Shown here: positions 10,269-20,777 of the stretch, in pieces
How the letters are laid out: each line of letters opens with the position of its first letter
How positions within the stretch are numbered: position 1 is the first letter of the stretch
Source: Oscheius onirici
Lineage: Eukaryota; Nematoda; Chromadorea; Rhabditida; Rhabditidae
DNA length: 64,000 bases
Direction: 5' to 3'
Assembly (NCBI GenBank): GCA_932521025.1
Contig: OW051471.1
Coordinates: 13,268,001 to 13,332,000 of the forward strand
Position numbers and translations under genes: made by a program
The notes under the pieces: generated by a model
What the model saw: the letters and a program-made list of their open reading frames with translations, nothing else
Database searches by the model: none
What the model was told of the DNA's origin: nothing

Positions 10269-10617
10269 ATGTCCAGCGTAAGTTCTTTTTTAAACTATTA
10301 ACCTCTTTTCAGGATCCACAAGGTTTAATTGAAGTCGGTGTTAATGCTGCAATGGAAATTGGAGCAGGTTGTGACGAAAAAGGAAACTTGGTTAGGGAGA
10401 TGATTGTTACCGAGGAAGTCGTAAAAGTTCCAGAAGCAGAACTCAACGACGAGGAAAAAGTTTGTCGAATTTTTCTGAACGTACTCTTTTCTTCTTTCAG
10501 ATTGCCAAAGGAATGGTACCGGAAATCGGGATAAATCGGTCCTTGGCGATTGGCGAGGGAGTCATCAAAGAAAAAGAACAGGTGATTGTAAAGACTGTTG
10601 TACGAGAAAAGGAGTGA
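10269..10617 (+). CDS. Uncharacterised 90-residue acidic protein
   Basis: Three exons with phase-0 junctions: 10269-10277 (MSS), 10313-10459 and 10501-10617. The product is acidic and lysine-rich with no leader or membrane segment. It reads DPQGLIEVGVNAAMEIGAG, then a charged middle (EEVVKVPEAELNDEEK), then IAKGMVPEIGINRSLAIGEG and a basic tail ending VVREKE. The halves GVNAAMEIGAG and GINRSLAIGEG look like an internal repeat. I do not recognise the family. Consistent borders across two short introns make it more than chance. It lies between retroelement debris and a foldback. Confidence 0.6.
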
Positions 10618-10824
10618 CATAGTAAGCTAAGTTATTGAATTTCAATTGAATCGATGGTTTTAGACTTATGCCAACAAACAACAACGCTTACAACAATGTT
10701 TTTAAAAATAATATTATTAAAAACAAGTTTTCTAGAGCATATTTGACATATTCAGTGAGCATTTTTGTGGGATCGGAATATTTTGCACAAGTCCACGGGT
10801 TAGGCATAGTACAGACAGCTTTCT

Positions 10825-11091
10825 GTAAACTATAGTCTATCGAAATTGAAAGTTTACTGAAGGCTTACTGTAGAATTTTTCGTGGCGGGACCAAGCGCGC
10901 CAGTCCTTTAAATTTTCTTCGCGTTTTCGTCGTTTTTTCTATTTTTGTTGCTTTTTGATTCTGGAGGATGGAAAGGCACATACCCGACAATATAACGCAG
11001 AAAGAAAAATGAAGCAAGAAAGTCAAAGGACTGGTGCGCTTGTTCCCGCCACGAAAAATTCTACAGTAAGCTTTCAATTTGGATAGACTAT
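10825..11091. repeat. Foldback element, full copy (family FB-A)
   Basis: Left arm: TATAGTCTATCGAAATTGAA, ACTGTAGAATTTTTCGTGGC, CCAGTCCTTTAAA. Right arm is its complement: GGACTGGTGCGCTTG, CGCCACGAAAAATTCTACAG, GATAGACTATA. Arms of roughly 85 bp enclose about 95 bp. A partial copy lies at 1-222. It sits about 100 bp before the CUB-like gene start, so it may lie in that gene's promoter. Confidence 0.75.
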
Positions 11092-11193
11092 ATCACTTGC
11101 TTGTCAAAGCACAGCAGGTGAATTTATTGTTTCCACCTGTCTCCTCTACTTGAAAAATGTACAATTAGAAAAGAGAAGTCAGATCGCTTAGCG

Positions 11194-12949
11194 ATGACCT
11201 ACAGCCATACATTCGCGTCAGTAGTTCTGCTTTTACTTTGTTTCTTTACCGGTTCCCATGGTGAGACAACAGTGGCACCAAAACAGCTCTGTAAAAATGA
11301 GAATCTTACTCTGAAAGACTATCTGCTTGTTCCTGTTGCGACCTACGAAGCAGGACTGAATTGTACTTGGAAGATCCAAATTCCGGCCAATTACTATGCT
11401 CGTTACAATTCGTCCTTGTTCTGGTACTCTTCTTATATCATTAAAACGCCAATTTTAACATATGAGTAAGTTCATCCATTCTAGAAACTACAGAAGTTGT
11501 TTAGAAGTGAAAGTTTTGACGAAAAGGACAGAAGTCTGCCTGGATCCACTATCACGCTGACCATTTTCAACGACCCGGAGGCCTTCGATGAACAGCTGGA
11601 AATTTGGACTGTTCCTTGTGAGAATTATTCTTTAAACGGAAAACTATTTGACAGATGTGTTCACTTCGATGAAAACTGTCAATTTGGAGGTAGAGACGTG
11701 GATTAGGAGGGACTACGATTTTCTACAAGAAGGTATTGCAGTCCAGTTGACGGCAGAAAAAAATGTCTGTAAATTAGTAGATAAATTGAACTTTTGTACA
11801 GATTTCGCTAAGGACAATTTGTGCATACGACTTCTTCGGTGTAAAAATTACTCTGGGGCAGATTTTTGTGCTAGATGGCTCAAAAAATGTTGTTAACACG
11901 TAAGTTTGTCCTTAGATTTCTCCATTTTCCCGCAGGCTAGCTGCGGTTGAAATGACTGAAAAGGTATTTTCCAACAAGATTATATTGTATCCGGCTGGAT
12001 TTACAACGTTCTCTCCCTGTACCATCATCGCCATGTCTCCCGGAAGTGAGAACACTGCTTACCGAAGTAATCAGATCTTCAGGAAAAGAACAATTTTCGC
12101 GTTTAATGGTTGACTACCCTCTTCTTTGCGGCGGCCTCGTGAACTCGACGCTTTATAAGGACTTTGAACTCGAAGCCACTCTGAAACCAGCTGCACTCCT
12201 TCTTGTGAGTCGCGATGCTCAACAATGGTTTGACATTGCTCTTCAAGGAACCTGGCTGTTTCCGCCGACTATACCGGTAATATAGTTCATCGAAAAAAGA
12301 TTGTTCCAGAACGGGTCGACTCTTTCTATTTTTGGAGGATTTCCAAGCAAACTGCCAAATACGACGCATCTTCTATATAATTACACGTAAGATAGCATTT
12401 CTTTAAGATTCTGTCGTTTTTTTGCGATTCGAGCTTGTTGATTAAAAAAAACTAAAAAAGGTGTATTTTACGGCCGTTTTTGTTCCAGCCAAAGACTTGT
12501 TCCGCCCGCCCATGACTTTTCGACGTTTTGCCATGTTTTTTTCCTGATCCCCTTTTCCTAATTTTCAATTCTGCAAAGGTGCATAATGGTAAAACACACC
12601 TCTAGCCGAAATTTCGATAAAAAAAGATTTTTTTTAACAAAATTAGGAAAAATCGAAAACCGTTTTTAGGAATTTGGATTTTTCCTAATTTTGTTAAGCA
12701 ATCTTTTTCATCGATATTTTGGTTAGAGGTGTGGTTTACCATTGCGCACCTTTGCAGAATTAAAAATTAAAAAAAGGGTATCAGGAGGGGGAAAAGGGAA
12801 AACATGGCATTTCAAAAACGTCGAAAAGTTATGGGCGGGCGGAACAAGCCTGTCCAGCCAAGTTTTGGCCCGGCTCTTGGAACAAAAGTCTTGTTTTCTT
12901 GAAATCTTTGTATTTCTCTTCCTCTTTCTGTCTCTCTGCCAAACAAGTC

Positions 12950-12987
<38 letters not shown>

Positions 12988-15679
12988 TAAAACCTCTATT
13001 TGAAGCCCCCCCCCTCTATTAGAAGCCCCCTCTAAACGGGGTCCTTTAAAATTAGAAGCTCCCCCCCCCAAATCTGGCGGTTTTCAACGTTTTTATGTTA
13101 CAATTTCGTTGTATTTTGTGTTTTTTCTCAATATCTTTGCTGTTTTATTATTCTCTTTGTTTTTTTACTGTTAGCAGATGTTATTTCATATTTGAGAAGG
13201 AGAATGTCTTCTCGTGAATGTGACGAAGAAGAAAATGCCGAAGAGCCGTCGCTTGAAGCTGAAGAGGTTGGATTTTTTTTTATTACATTTTTATTGTACT
13301 TTTAGTCAGAAAATGAGACGGCGACTATAGCAAAACGAAAGTGCTACGGACTCGACTTCAAGGCTGAGGCTATTGATTACGCTGAAAAGCATTCAAACCA
13401 TCAATCTGCCAAGCACTTCCGTGTGGACAGGCGACAAATTCGACTGTGGAGCCCGGAAAAGTGCAGTTATTTCGCAAAGGTACGAGTAATTTCTTGTTTT
13501 GTATAAATCGACTATTCAGGGACGAGCAAAAAGGTAATCGTGGAAAGCGTCTACTCATAGCAGGCCGGCCGTTGAAAGACGAGATTATGGACAAGGATCT
13601 CATTGAATGGATCAAGAAGGAACGAGCCAAGAAACACTGTGTCAGCCGTCGAGTCATCAAAAAGCTCTTAACTGTTGCAACATGCAAGGTAAGCGACTTT
13701 TAAGCGTCTTTATGAGAGCCGTTGTTCAGATTTCTAACGGCTGGCTAGAAAAATTCCTCAAACGACACAAGTTGGTCACAAGGCGAGTGACGTCGACCTG
13801 CCAAAAGCCTCCGGAAGAATCTGAGAGACATGTCGTCCAATTCGTCCTCAAACTTGCGGAAAAACGAAAAGAGAACGACTATATCCATATTTACGCTGCG
13901 GACGAGACAAGCGTCAGCATTGAACCAGTACCTAAGACCACAATAGCGAGAAAAGGATCGTCTGAGGTAATTTTTATTCATTTTGTTCATCAAAATGTCT
14001 TATAGGTCCGGCTGATTACAACGGGACATGAGAAACTCTGCATTGCCGTTATGTTGACTGCCCGAGACGACGGATTCAAATGCCGCCCATTTGTGATTCT
14101 TCCTCGCGTCAGGCCGGACAAATCGATTGTCGAAAAGTACAAAAAGAAGCTCGAGCTCTGCTGGTCCAGAAAAAGCTGGATGAACGACGAAAATACTGCG
14201 GAATATTTACAACATGTTCTTGGCAACACCTTGTTTGGAAGAAGACTGTTGGTATGGGACCAATGTTCCGTTCACAAGTCGAAGGCTACAATGAAGAAGC
14301 TCCAAGATTTAAAAATCGACTCTGCATTAGTTCCGGCCGGATGTACTGGTTTTATCCAGGTTTGTGTTATTCAAACAAACATTTACTTTTCTTAGGCACC
14401 TGATGTGTCATGGAATGCTCCCTTCAAGAACAAAATTCGTGAGCAATACGAAGACTGGCTCACTCACGAATCGAGAGACTATACCAAAGCGGGAAATCCA
14501 CGAGCTCCGACTATGGACAAGTATCTCGGATGGATTGATACGGCATGGACACAGTTGTCCAAAGAAACGATAGCCGGATCTTTCAAATCGTGCGGAATTA
14601 CAAATGCCTTTGATGGATCAGAAGACACTCTCATTCATTGTTTCAAAAACGATGCGTCAATTTCTACTGGACTATCACTCCTGCAAAAATGTCGCGAAGA
14701 ACAAATCGCGGTCGAAAGACAGGAGGATTTGACGCTGGAAGAAAATGGAAACGAAGAAGATAGCGACGCTCCAGTAGACTTCGACTTCGTAAATGAGTTG
14801 ATTAAACCTGAAATTTTCTTTGAAATGTGGTAAAAACTTGAAATTTGGTGTTGAAACCTACCTTTTTTTTGCAAATTTTCTGAGTTTCAGAATCGGAAGC
14901 CCCCTCTAATATAAGCCCGGAAGCCCCCCCCCCAAATGAGGTGATTGAAATTAGAAGCCCCGGGGCTTCTAATAGAGGTTTTACGGTATATAACTTTTCA
15001 GCTCTACCAACAGTCCAGAATATCCTGTCTTCTTTAGCGGCTTAGCAAGAACTTTCCTCCTGGACACAGGAAAAATAACTCTGACACTTGGTGAATGTTG
15101 GACAAGTTTGAGCGTTTTTGTAAACTTTGCAATAGTTTTTTAGGCAACAAAACTCTTCCAGCTGCCGGCCTCAAGTTTACTCTGGCATCTGATCCGCTTT
15201 CTTTAGGATCGGCAAAGTTTGGGCAGCGGAGTCTTTTTGCCGGTATAATATACGCTTCTTTAATAGTCGTTATTTAAGACAACAGCACTGTGTATAGCTA
15301 CAATGTTTCGTTAAATGGGAAACCAGAAGCGTGCCTTAAAGATCTATGCATGAACTATGCGGATGATGACCACCTTTTCGCATCGTAGTGTGGCTTAAAA
15401 ATTATTTTCATTTCGTATTTAGCATGAATCCTATAAACGGAACTGTAGTCCTCAGCAGTACAGCTCCAAACTTCTCTGTCAGTGCCGGAGTATCGGCCGA
15501 AATCTGGATAACTGATCCTGGTAAGCATTAGACAGTATAGAGACAAAGTTCTTGAAGGCAATTCTCTTCCTACAACGCCAATTAGTCTGGGATCAGGACT
15601 GGAAACAACGACCAAACAAGCAGAAAAATTACCAAGTATCTTGTTATCGGTTGTCTTTATTATCATCATTAGCTGTTAG
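11194..15679 (+). CDS. CUB-like domain surface protein, probably GPI-anchored
   Basis: Twelve exons, every phase consistent: 11194-11465, 11505-11617, 11655-11764, 11802-11899, 11936-12045, 12083-12276, 12310-12386, 15002-15090, 15144-15242, 15279-15384, 15423-15520, 15558-15679; 495 residues. A leader (VVLLLLCFFTGSHG) precedes at least two modules of the nematode CUB-like type: LNCTWKIQIPANYYARYN... QLEIWTVPYVFTSM, and later IILYPAGFTTFSPCTIIAMS...FFSGLARTFLLDTGKITLTL. The end is LPSILLSVVFIIIISC, a typical GPI-attachment tail. This family in C. elegans is rich in infection- and stress-induced intestinal genes; that role is inference here. Intron 7 (12387-15001) is 2.6 kb because it holds a foldback and a DNA transposon, the latter ending 13 bp from the acceptor used by exon 8. 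Confidence 0.85.
12475..12895. repeat. Foldback MITE inside CUB-like gene intron
   Basis: Long arms: TTGTTCCGCCCGCCCATGAC on the left and ATGGGCGGGCGGAACAAGCC on the right, with inner pairs CAAAGGTGCATAATGGTAAA / TTACCATTGCGCACCTTTGC and TTTTTTTTAACAAAATTAGG / CCTAATTTTGTTAAGC. Total about 420 bp. No open frame. It is directly upstream of the TA microsatellite and the pogo-like element. Confidence 0.8.
12953..12985. repeat. (TA)n microsatellite
   Basis: About 16 uninterrupted TA units, ending at the left terminus of the pogo-like element. Pogo/Tigger and Tc1-type elements insert at TA, so the tract is a natural target, or it expanded from the target duplication. Confidence 0.9.
12985..14986 (+). 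mobile_element. Pogo/Tigger-like DNA transposon, 2.0 kb
   Basis: Termini are inverted: CGTAAAACCTCTATTTGAAG on the left and, reading inward from the right, CCGTAAAACCTCTATTAGAA. TA flanks both ends. C-rich tracts (GAAGCCCCCC) lie inside each terminus. A multi-exon transposase fills the interior. It lies in sense orientation inside the intron of the CUB-like gene; only 13 bp separate its right TA duplication from the next splice acceptor. Both ends are present, so it may have moved recently. Confidence 0.85.
13204..14833 (+). CDS. Pogo/Tigger-like transposase, probably frameshifted near the N-terminus
   Basis: Acidic start (MSSRECDEEENAEE), first helix-turn-helix (LDFKAEAIDYAEKH...AKHFRVDRRQIRLW), a second CENP-B-type segment (LIEWIKKERAKKHCVSRRV...SNGWLEKFLKRHKLVTRR) and a DDE nuclease core. 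Acidic residues lie in YAADETS (about 13905), LLVWDQCSVHKS (about 14262) and PDVSWNAPFK (14401). The acidic C-tail ends PEIFFEMW. Introns are short (13267, 13481, 13689, 13966, 14360 areas). By my reading the exons around 13480 and 13520 differ by one base in frame, so the product may be inactive unless another splice is used. It would cut and paste the surrounding element via its terminal repeats. Confidence 0.7.
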
Positions 15680-16415
15680 AGAAAAAATTCTGTAATTCTG
15701 CCGTTTCTCTTTCACAAGCTTGTTAGATGCTTTCGGGTCAGGGACTTTTCTTAGAAAAAAATTTCATGGAAAAGCCACGGACGAAGTTAACCGTGACTTT
15801 TCATAGGAATTATGGCGTGGTTTCCTTTCGATTTTTTTACAACTTTTATTATGGATCCCTGTTTGTAATCACACGGCGATCACTTTACGAAAACAATATA
15901 TAAACTAAAAAAAAGTAATGGTCAACAGTTTCGACCGCAACTTTACTTAGAAATTATTTTCTAAGAAAAGAACCCTAACGCTTTCATCTGTGACAGATGA
16001 ATTTTTAAATAACGTCTGACTCGATAAAGCGTGCCCTGAAGTTCAGATAGACTATCAAGACTGACAATTATAATCGGCACAGGTCAGATCTAACAAGGCA
16101 GAATTGCTCAAAAATGTCAAGCAAGTTGCCTTGGTGGGGAGGTAGGAGAGGTGCAGGAAATAGTGCGACGCGGCAAGAGGTCAGAGACAGCTGATAAGAC
16201 AAACCGGTCCTCTCCGCGTCCGACCGCCACGCTCGACTCTACCCTGCTCCGTCATTTCACCTGCAAACTTACTAGATAGAGGGAAAAGAGCCGCCGAGGG
16301 GTCATTTGATTGTTCGTCATAAGGTAGGAGAATATTTACCAGAAAATTTTAATTTTTGGATACCAAGAAACAGGGGAAATTGAACAAATGTTTCAGGTTT
16401 TGTAATCTCAAAAAA
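15680..16415. other. Intergenic region upstream of the nuclear receptor
   Basis: No gene seen. A TGATAA motif (CAGCTGATAAGAC, about 16188) fits GATA-factor sites common in front of intestinal genes. A TTTCAG at 16391-16396 stands 19 bp before the nuclear receptor start codon and may be a spliced-leader acceptor. Confidence 0.4.
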
Positions 16416-18164
16416 ATGTCTGAATCTTGTGCCGTTTGTGAGTCGCCAACAGCGAAATCTTTTCACTTTGGGGCAAAATCTTGCAAGGTGAGCGACAGAA
16501 ATGACGTCTTATCAAATGTTGTAATTAGGCCTGTGCTGCCTTTTTTCGTCGGGCAATCGCGCTCAATGTGAGCTATGTCTGCAAAGGAGGAAAAGTTTGT
16601 CTAATTCACCATGGTTAGCTGCGTACTGAGCGACCAATTATTGCTATTCAGAACGCCGCTACATGTGCAAAAGCTGCAGATATGACAAGTGTTTCCAGCA
16701 GGGCATGCAAAAGGAGTGTGAGTCTTTTTTTTGATTTGCTTGAAGAGTATACTTGGGCGTCGAGTCACTAGCCGATTGGAGTCGAGTCGAGCTGAGTCGA
16801 GTCCAAATTCCGCGGCTCAAATACTCTTCGATGAAGGAAAAGAATACAGTCAATGAGAAAAATGTTAAAATATTTCCCGTTTGTTGAGCCAAATAATCTT
16901 TAAACAAATAATCTTCGGCTCAACTCGACTCGTGGCTCAAATTGAGCTAGAGTCGAGCCGAGTAGAGTTGCCCAAGTATAATGAAGAGAAAAAGGCGTTT
17001 TCAGTAGTCCAATCGAAAGGAAAGCTCTGTGAGAGGGAGAAAATGGAAAGAACATCTTCTACGCCGCCTACTCCTACTTTTGATGTTCCACCAATTCCTT
17101 CTTGTAGCAAAGGTCTAAATTTCTTTCTGATTCTAAGGATCAACTCCTCAGATGCTTTTCAAGCTGTCAACTTTTACGCCAAACTGGAAGCAGCGCTCAA
17201 TGACAGGAGAAAGGTCATGTACACTAATTTGAAGCTCAAAGATATCTTGAGCGATAATTTGGCCGAAGTAGTGAGTCTTTGCCGACTTTTCAAAAAATAA
17301 GCGGGTTCCAGCCCTTTACCAAGGATTGTCTGAAAATTTTCGACTACCGTTGCTGGAGAGGACTCGAGCGGAAAGATTTTACAATGCTTTTCGATTATGT
17401 TAGATGTTTGCCTCAGTTTGATGAACTGTGCAAGGAAGAGCAGGTTGTTAAAAATTTCAATGATATTTCATCGATTACAGGGAATACTGTATCGGTACAC
17501 AGTTGTGGTTGACGCCCTACTTGGAGGGGCTTATCTGAGTTGTCGTTTGGCCTACCATGAGAAATGGCTGGTCATGGTTGACTGTACCTACTACCCAATG
17601 GATCCGGCTCCCCTAACAGGAAATGAACCCGACGCTCATATGCACTTCCAGACCAGAGAAGATTTCGAAAAATACAAGTAGTCCATTAAAATATCGTAAC
17701 ATTGAATTTCCACAGGTCACTTGTAGCTCCAATGGCAGAAAACTGGACTTCATTGGTTGAGCCGATGAATACTCTTCGTCCTTCTTTCCACGAATTTGCT
17801 CTGCTTAAAGCTCTGGTCTGCTGGCATATTTGTAAGTTCCACGTTCAAAAATATGAAAACGTTATGATTCTAGGTCATTACAAGTTCCAACCCCAAGGGA
17901 AAACCATATGTGCGAACCAGAGAAATGCAATTTTGCAAGCATTCTTCACACTCTATGATAGGGATGATGAGGCAGCTGTCTTGCGATTAGGAGAGTTTCT
18001 ACTCTTCATTTCGAACATCTTTGTGAGTTCGCTGCTTGAACTTGTAAAAACCTTTTCAGGAACGGGTCTATGATTTGGTCACTTCGCTCTACATGGTCAC
18101 CTTCTTCGAAATTGTCGACGCAGATCCTTTCACAGTGGATCTTCTGGATCAGAATGCTTTATAA
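16416..18164 (+). CDS. Nuclear hormone receptor (nematode supplementary NHR)
   Basis: Ligand-type transcription factor acting in the nucleus. Ten exons (16416-16487, 16529-16613, 16652-16717, 17005-17112, 17152-17270, 17312-17443, 17481-17677, 17716-17831, 17874-18022, 18060-18164), all in phase, 382 residues. Zinc finger 1: CAVC...CKAC followed by AAFFRRAIALN (P-box CKACAAFF, typical of nematode supplementary receptors). Zinc finger 2: CKGGKVC...CKSCRYDKC followed by FQQGM. After a Pro/Thr hinge comes an all-helical ligand-binding domain (LTGNEPDAHMHF, LKALVCWHI, FFTLYDRDDEAAVLRLGEFL, FFEIVDADPFTVDLLDQNAL). The AATAAA signal lies 7 bp after the stop. Intron 3 carries a foldback. The class expanded greatly in nematodes, so no ortholog is assigned. 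Confidence 0.9.
16748..16980. repeat. Foldback MITE with TA duplication in NHR intron 3
   Basis: Arms TACTTGGGCGTCGAGTC at 16750 and GAGTAGAGTTGCCCAAGTA ending at 16978, each next to TA; the interior has repeated AGTCGAGTCGAGCTGAGTCG motifs. It makes up nearly all of the 287-nt intron. Confidence 0.7.
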
Positions 18165-18297
18165 CCAGCAATAAAGCATTTTATTTCTCACTGCCCGCAT
18201 CCGTGCTGTTCCAACCACTAAATCTTGTTTTCTTACTGGTATCCTTGCGCCATCTGGCGATAGTTTTAGCTGCCGGACCAGTCCGTAAGTAGATAAG

Positions 18298-18306
18298 ACT
18301 ATATAA
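18298..18306 (+). promoter_or_regulatory. TATA box of the ground-like gene, with adjacent GATA site
   Basis: CTATATAAG lies about 66 bp before the start codon, preceded by TAGATAAGA, a GATA-factor type motif. The downstream paralogue has the same layout (TATATAAG 34 bp before its ATG), which suggests conserved core promoters. Confidence 0.5.
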
Positions 18307-18372
18307 GCATGCTAGCTGCCATCGGGGCTAGCTAATCAACTCGTTTGACCGAACTTACACTGTATTTGCAGC

Positions 18373-19433
18373 ATGAGAACGCTCATAGTCGCCCTTGCGG
18401 CCATTGGACTCTCAGGAGCCTTCTTGTTCCCCGGAGGAGGTGGAGGAGGAGGAGGTTGTGGAGGCGGTTGTGGCGGCGGCGGTGGCGGCTGTGGAGGCGG
18501 TTGTGGCGGTGGATGGTAAAATAAAAATTAGTGTATTTTTAACAAAATTGTTTTAGCGCTCCTCCCCCACCCCCACCAGTCGCATGTGGACCTCCCGCTG
18601 GAGGCTGTAAGTTCATTTTTGTAAACAAAAATTTACGTATATTAGGCGGTGGCGGATGCGGAGGCGGATGCGGAGGCGGTGGTGGATGGTAAGTTCCCTT
18701 TAAATAATTTAAATATAAATTTAGTGCTCCTGCTCTTCCTCCCCCACCTGCACCTTGTGGTGGTCAGTTGTTTTTAGAACAAAAACTAATAAATTAAATA
18801 TTTAGTTATAATATAATATTTACACAAAAAGCTTTTAGGCGGTTGCGGAGGCGGCGGTGGCGGTTGTGGAGGCGGTGGTGGATGGTAAGTGGGATTTTGG
18901 AGATTTTTCTAACTGTAAAAATTTAGCGCTCCCGCTCTTCCTCCTCCCCCACCTGCTCCTTGTGGAGGTGAGACAATTTCAAAATGAGACGCTCAAAATA
19001 CTTTAGGTGGAGGCGGATTTGGAGGCGGCGGAGGCTGTGGAGGTGGTTGCGGTCGTAAGAAGAGAGAGGCAGCTATTCTTGTCGCTTCCGAGGACGTGCA
19101 CAAATGCAACAACGAGGAGCTCCGTCTCGCTCTTCTCGGAGTCCGTTTCATCCGTATTCACAGAAAAAAGGCACTTTTTAGGCCATCAAGAAGGACATCT
19201 CCACCTCTCTTAAGAGCATCAAGACCTCTCTTGAAAACTCCCAGGACTTTATCGTTCTGTGCAACGACAAGCCTGTCAGCTTCATTGCCGACGTTGACGA
19301 CTTCTGCCAGGCCGAAGTTGATGACATCCACTGTGCCATCCTTCGCGTCAATGTAAAACACGAAGAGCCCAAGGTTGAGGAAGAGAAGAAGAAAGAGGAG
19401 ACAAAGAGCACCGACGAAATCAAGAAGAACTAA
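18373..19433 (+). CDS. Ground-like (GRL) secreted protein
   Basis: Eight exons (18373-18515, 18557-18606, 18646-18688, 18725-18762, 18839-18884, 18927-18967, 19007-19140, 19182-19433), 248 residues. Signal peptide (MRTLIVALAAIGLSGA), then alternating exons: Gly/Cys-rich (CGGGCGGGG) and Pro-rich (CAPPPPPPVAC, ALPPPPAPC), then a basic site GRKKREAA that looks like a proprotein-convertase cut. The C-terminus is a ground-like domain: HKCNNEELRLALLG, FIVLCNDKPVSFIADVDDFC, DDIHCAILRVN. It ends in a Lys/Glu-rich tail. Ground-like proteins are nematode relatives of Hedgehog-related secreted proteins, mostly in epidermis, glia and cuticle-lined tubes. Exon units appear duplicated, so repeats may vary between strains. 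Confidence 0.88.
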
Positions 19434-20357
19434 ATATTTTATGTATTAGCTACAAATTTTTTTTGGTACACATACCGTGATATGAATGCTCAACGAGTCA
19501 TGCTTCTGTTCATTTAAAATTTCTGATCATTGATTTCAAAGCACGAGAGCTGGTGTTGATTATTACTAATAAGGAGAAAGTATATTTTTTGACCCACGAA
19601 ACCATCCGAACTTCAGCGCCGCTTTTCTCGAAAATTTTTCAGTGTGACTCCCCTGCCCTATACAGGATTTTGTAGCCCAGATTGAACTCTTCCAAATGCA
19701 ACCGAGCGATTTCTTCAAAGCCATTGGGTTAGAGCTGTGCAACAGCTTTTGAAAAAATCTTCTTCTGAGAAGATTTGTCATTTTTTTGACAACAGTAATC
19801 CGGAAATCTTCTACAATTTTATTTTTGTCTATCTGGTTTTTATTTTTGTATCGTAGTTGTTCCCTTTTCAAACAATCTTGTTCATGGTCTCATTGACAAC
19901 TTATCACTTTTCTAAGGAATTCGTTCTTTTATTTCATGCGTAAACAAAAACCAAAAAATATCAGACTCTTTCTGGCAATCACACATAAAAGGCCCTTCCA
20001 GACCTAAGACTCCACGTCTTCTACTATCACTTCGCTATATCGCGGAGGATCAGTCCTAATTTCCGATCCATTCTTACCTTGTCGTTCCGTTCCAGTCACT
20101 CCCAAGTCCGTTCCAGTACCTCCAAAGAAACTACCAACGTCTTACATTACAATGTCTACGTTATCCGATATAGAAAACTGGCTCATGAAGACAAGAGAGA
20201 CGTCACTGAGACCACAGTCCCAGTTGGCAATGATCCAGCTATCTCAGATCTGTCTTACTGCCAGTGAAAACTGGAGATCCGGCGGAACTAGATCATATCG
20301 CTCTCTTAGCTAGCAGTATATAAGGCTTTGTTGCCCGACAGAGAGCCATCTGCCAAC
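19434..20357. other. Intergenic between the grl gene and its short paralogue
   Basis: No coding exon is supported. A repeated Ser/Thr-coding stretch at 20079-20267 is open in one frame but has no leader or splice logic. The second core promoter lies at its right end. Confidence 0.4.
20317..20324 (+). promoter_or_regulatory. TATA box of the short Gly/Cys gene
   Basis: TATATAAG 34 bp before the ATG, preceded by CTAGCTAGC, a motif also found (GCTAGC) around the grl gene TATA box. Confidence 0.5.
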
Positions 20358-20777
20358 ATGAACAAGATTCTCATCTTCCTAGCAGTTATTGCCATCACCA
20401 ATGCCTTCTTGTTCCCCGGAGGAGGTGGAGGAGGCGGCTGTGGAGGCGGTTGTGGCGGCGGCGGTGGCGGCTGTGGAGGTGGTTGCGGAGGCGGCGGTGG
20501 CGGCTGTGGAGGTGGATGGTGAGTAACAATTGAAGGTAGTTAATTAATAATACTTTTCAGTGCTCCCCCACCCCCTCCTCCTTGCGGCGGTAAGTCTAGT
20601 TTTTTGTATCCGTTTAATTGTCTGCTTGTTTAAAACCGTCCAGACTCTGAAACATTGGAGTTTGGACAGTTTTGGTTCACAATCGAACTGTCAAAACAGA
20701 AAAGATCGTTTAGATCAAAGAATCAAAGTTTAGGCGGATGCGGTGGTGGCGGAGGCGGTGGATGTGGCGGTTGCTAA
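20358..20777 (+). CDS. Short secreted Gly/Cys-rich peptide, grl paralogue without the ground-like domain
   Basis: Three exons (20358-20518, 20561-20589, 20734-20777) give 77 residues. The leader MNKILIFLAVIAITNA is followed by FLFPGGGGGGGCGGGCGG, almost identical to the N-terminus of the gene 2 kb upstream (AFLFPGGGGGG), then CAPPPPPPCGG and a Gly/Cys C-terminus ending GGCGGC. The proper stop (TAA) follows with no convertase site and no ground-like domain. The mature peptide would be nearly pure Gly, Cys and Pro. It could be a cuticle or glial matrix component or an antimicrobial Gly-rich peptide; sequence alone does not decide. Confidence 0.75.

Noticed and set aside
12985-14986. Tandem C-runs near transposon ends considered as telomere-like repeat or CRISPR
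   Set aside because: They are length-variable GAAGCCCC tracts within the terminal repeats; no unit-spacer structure anywhere in the window.
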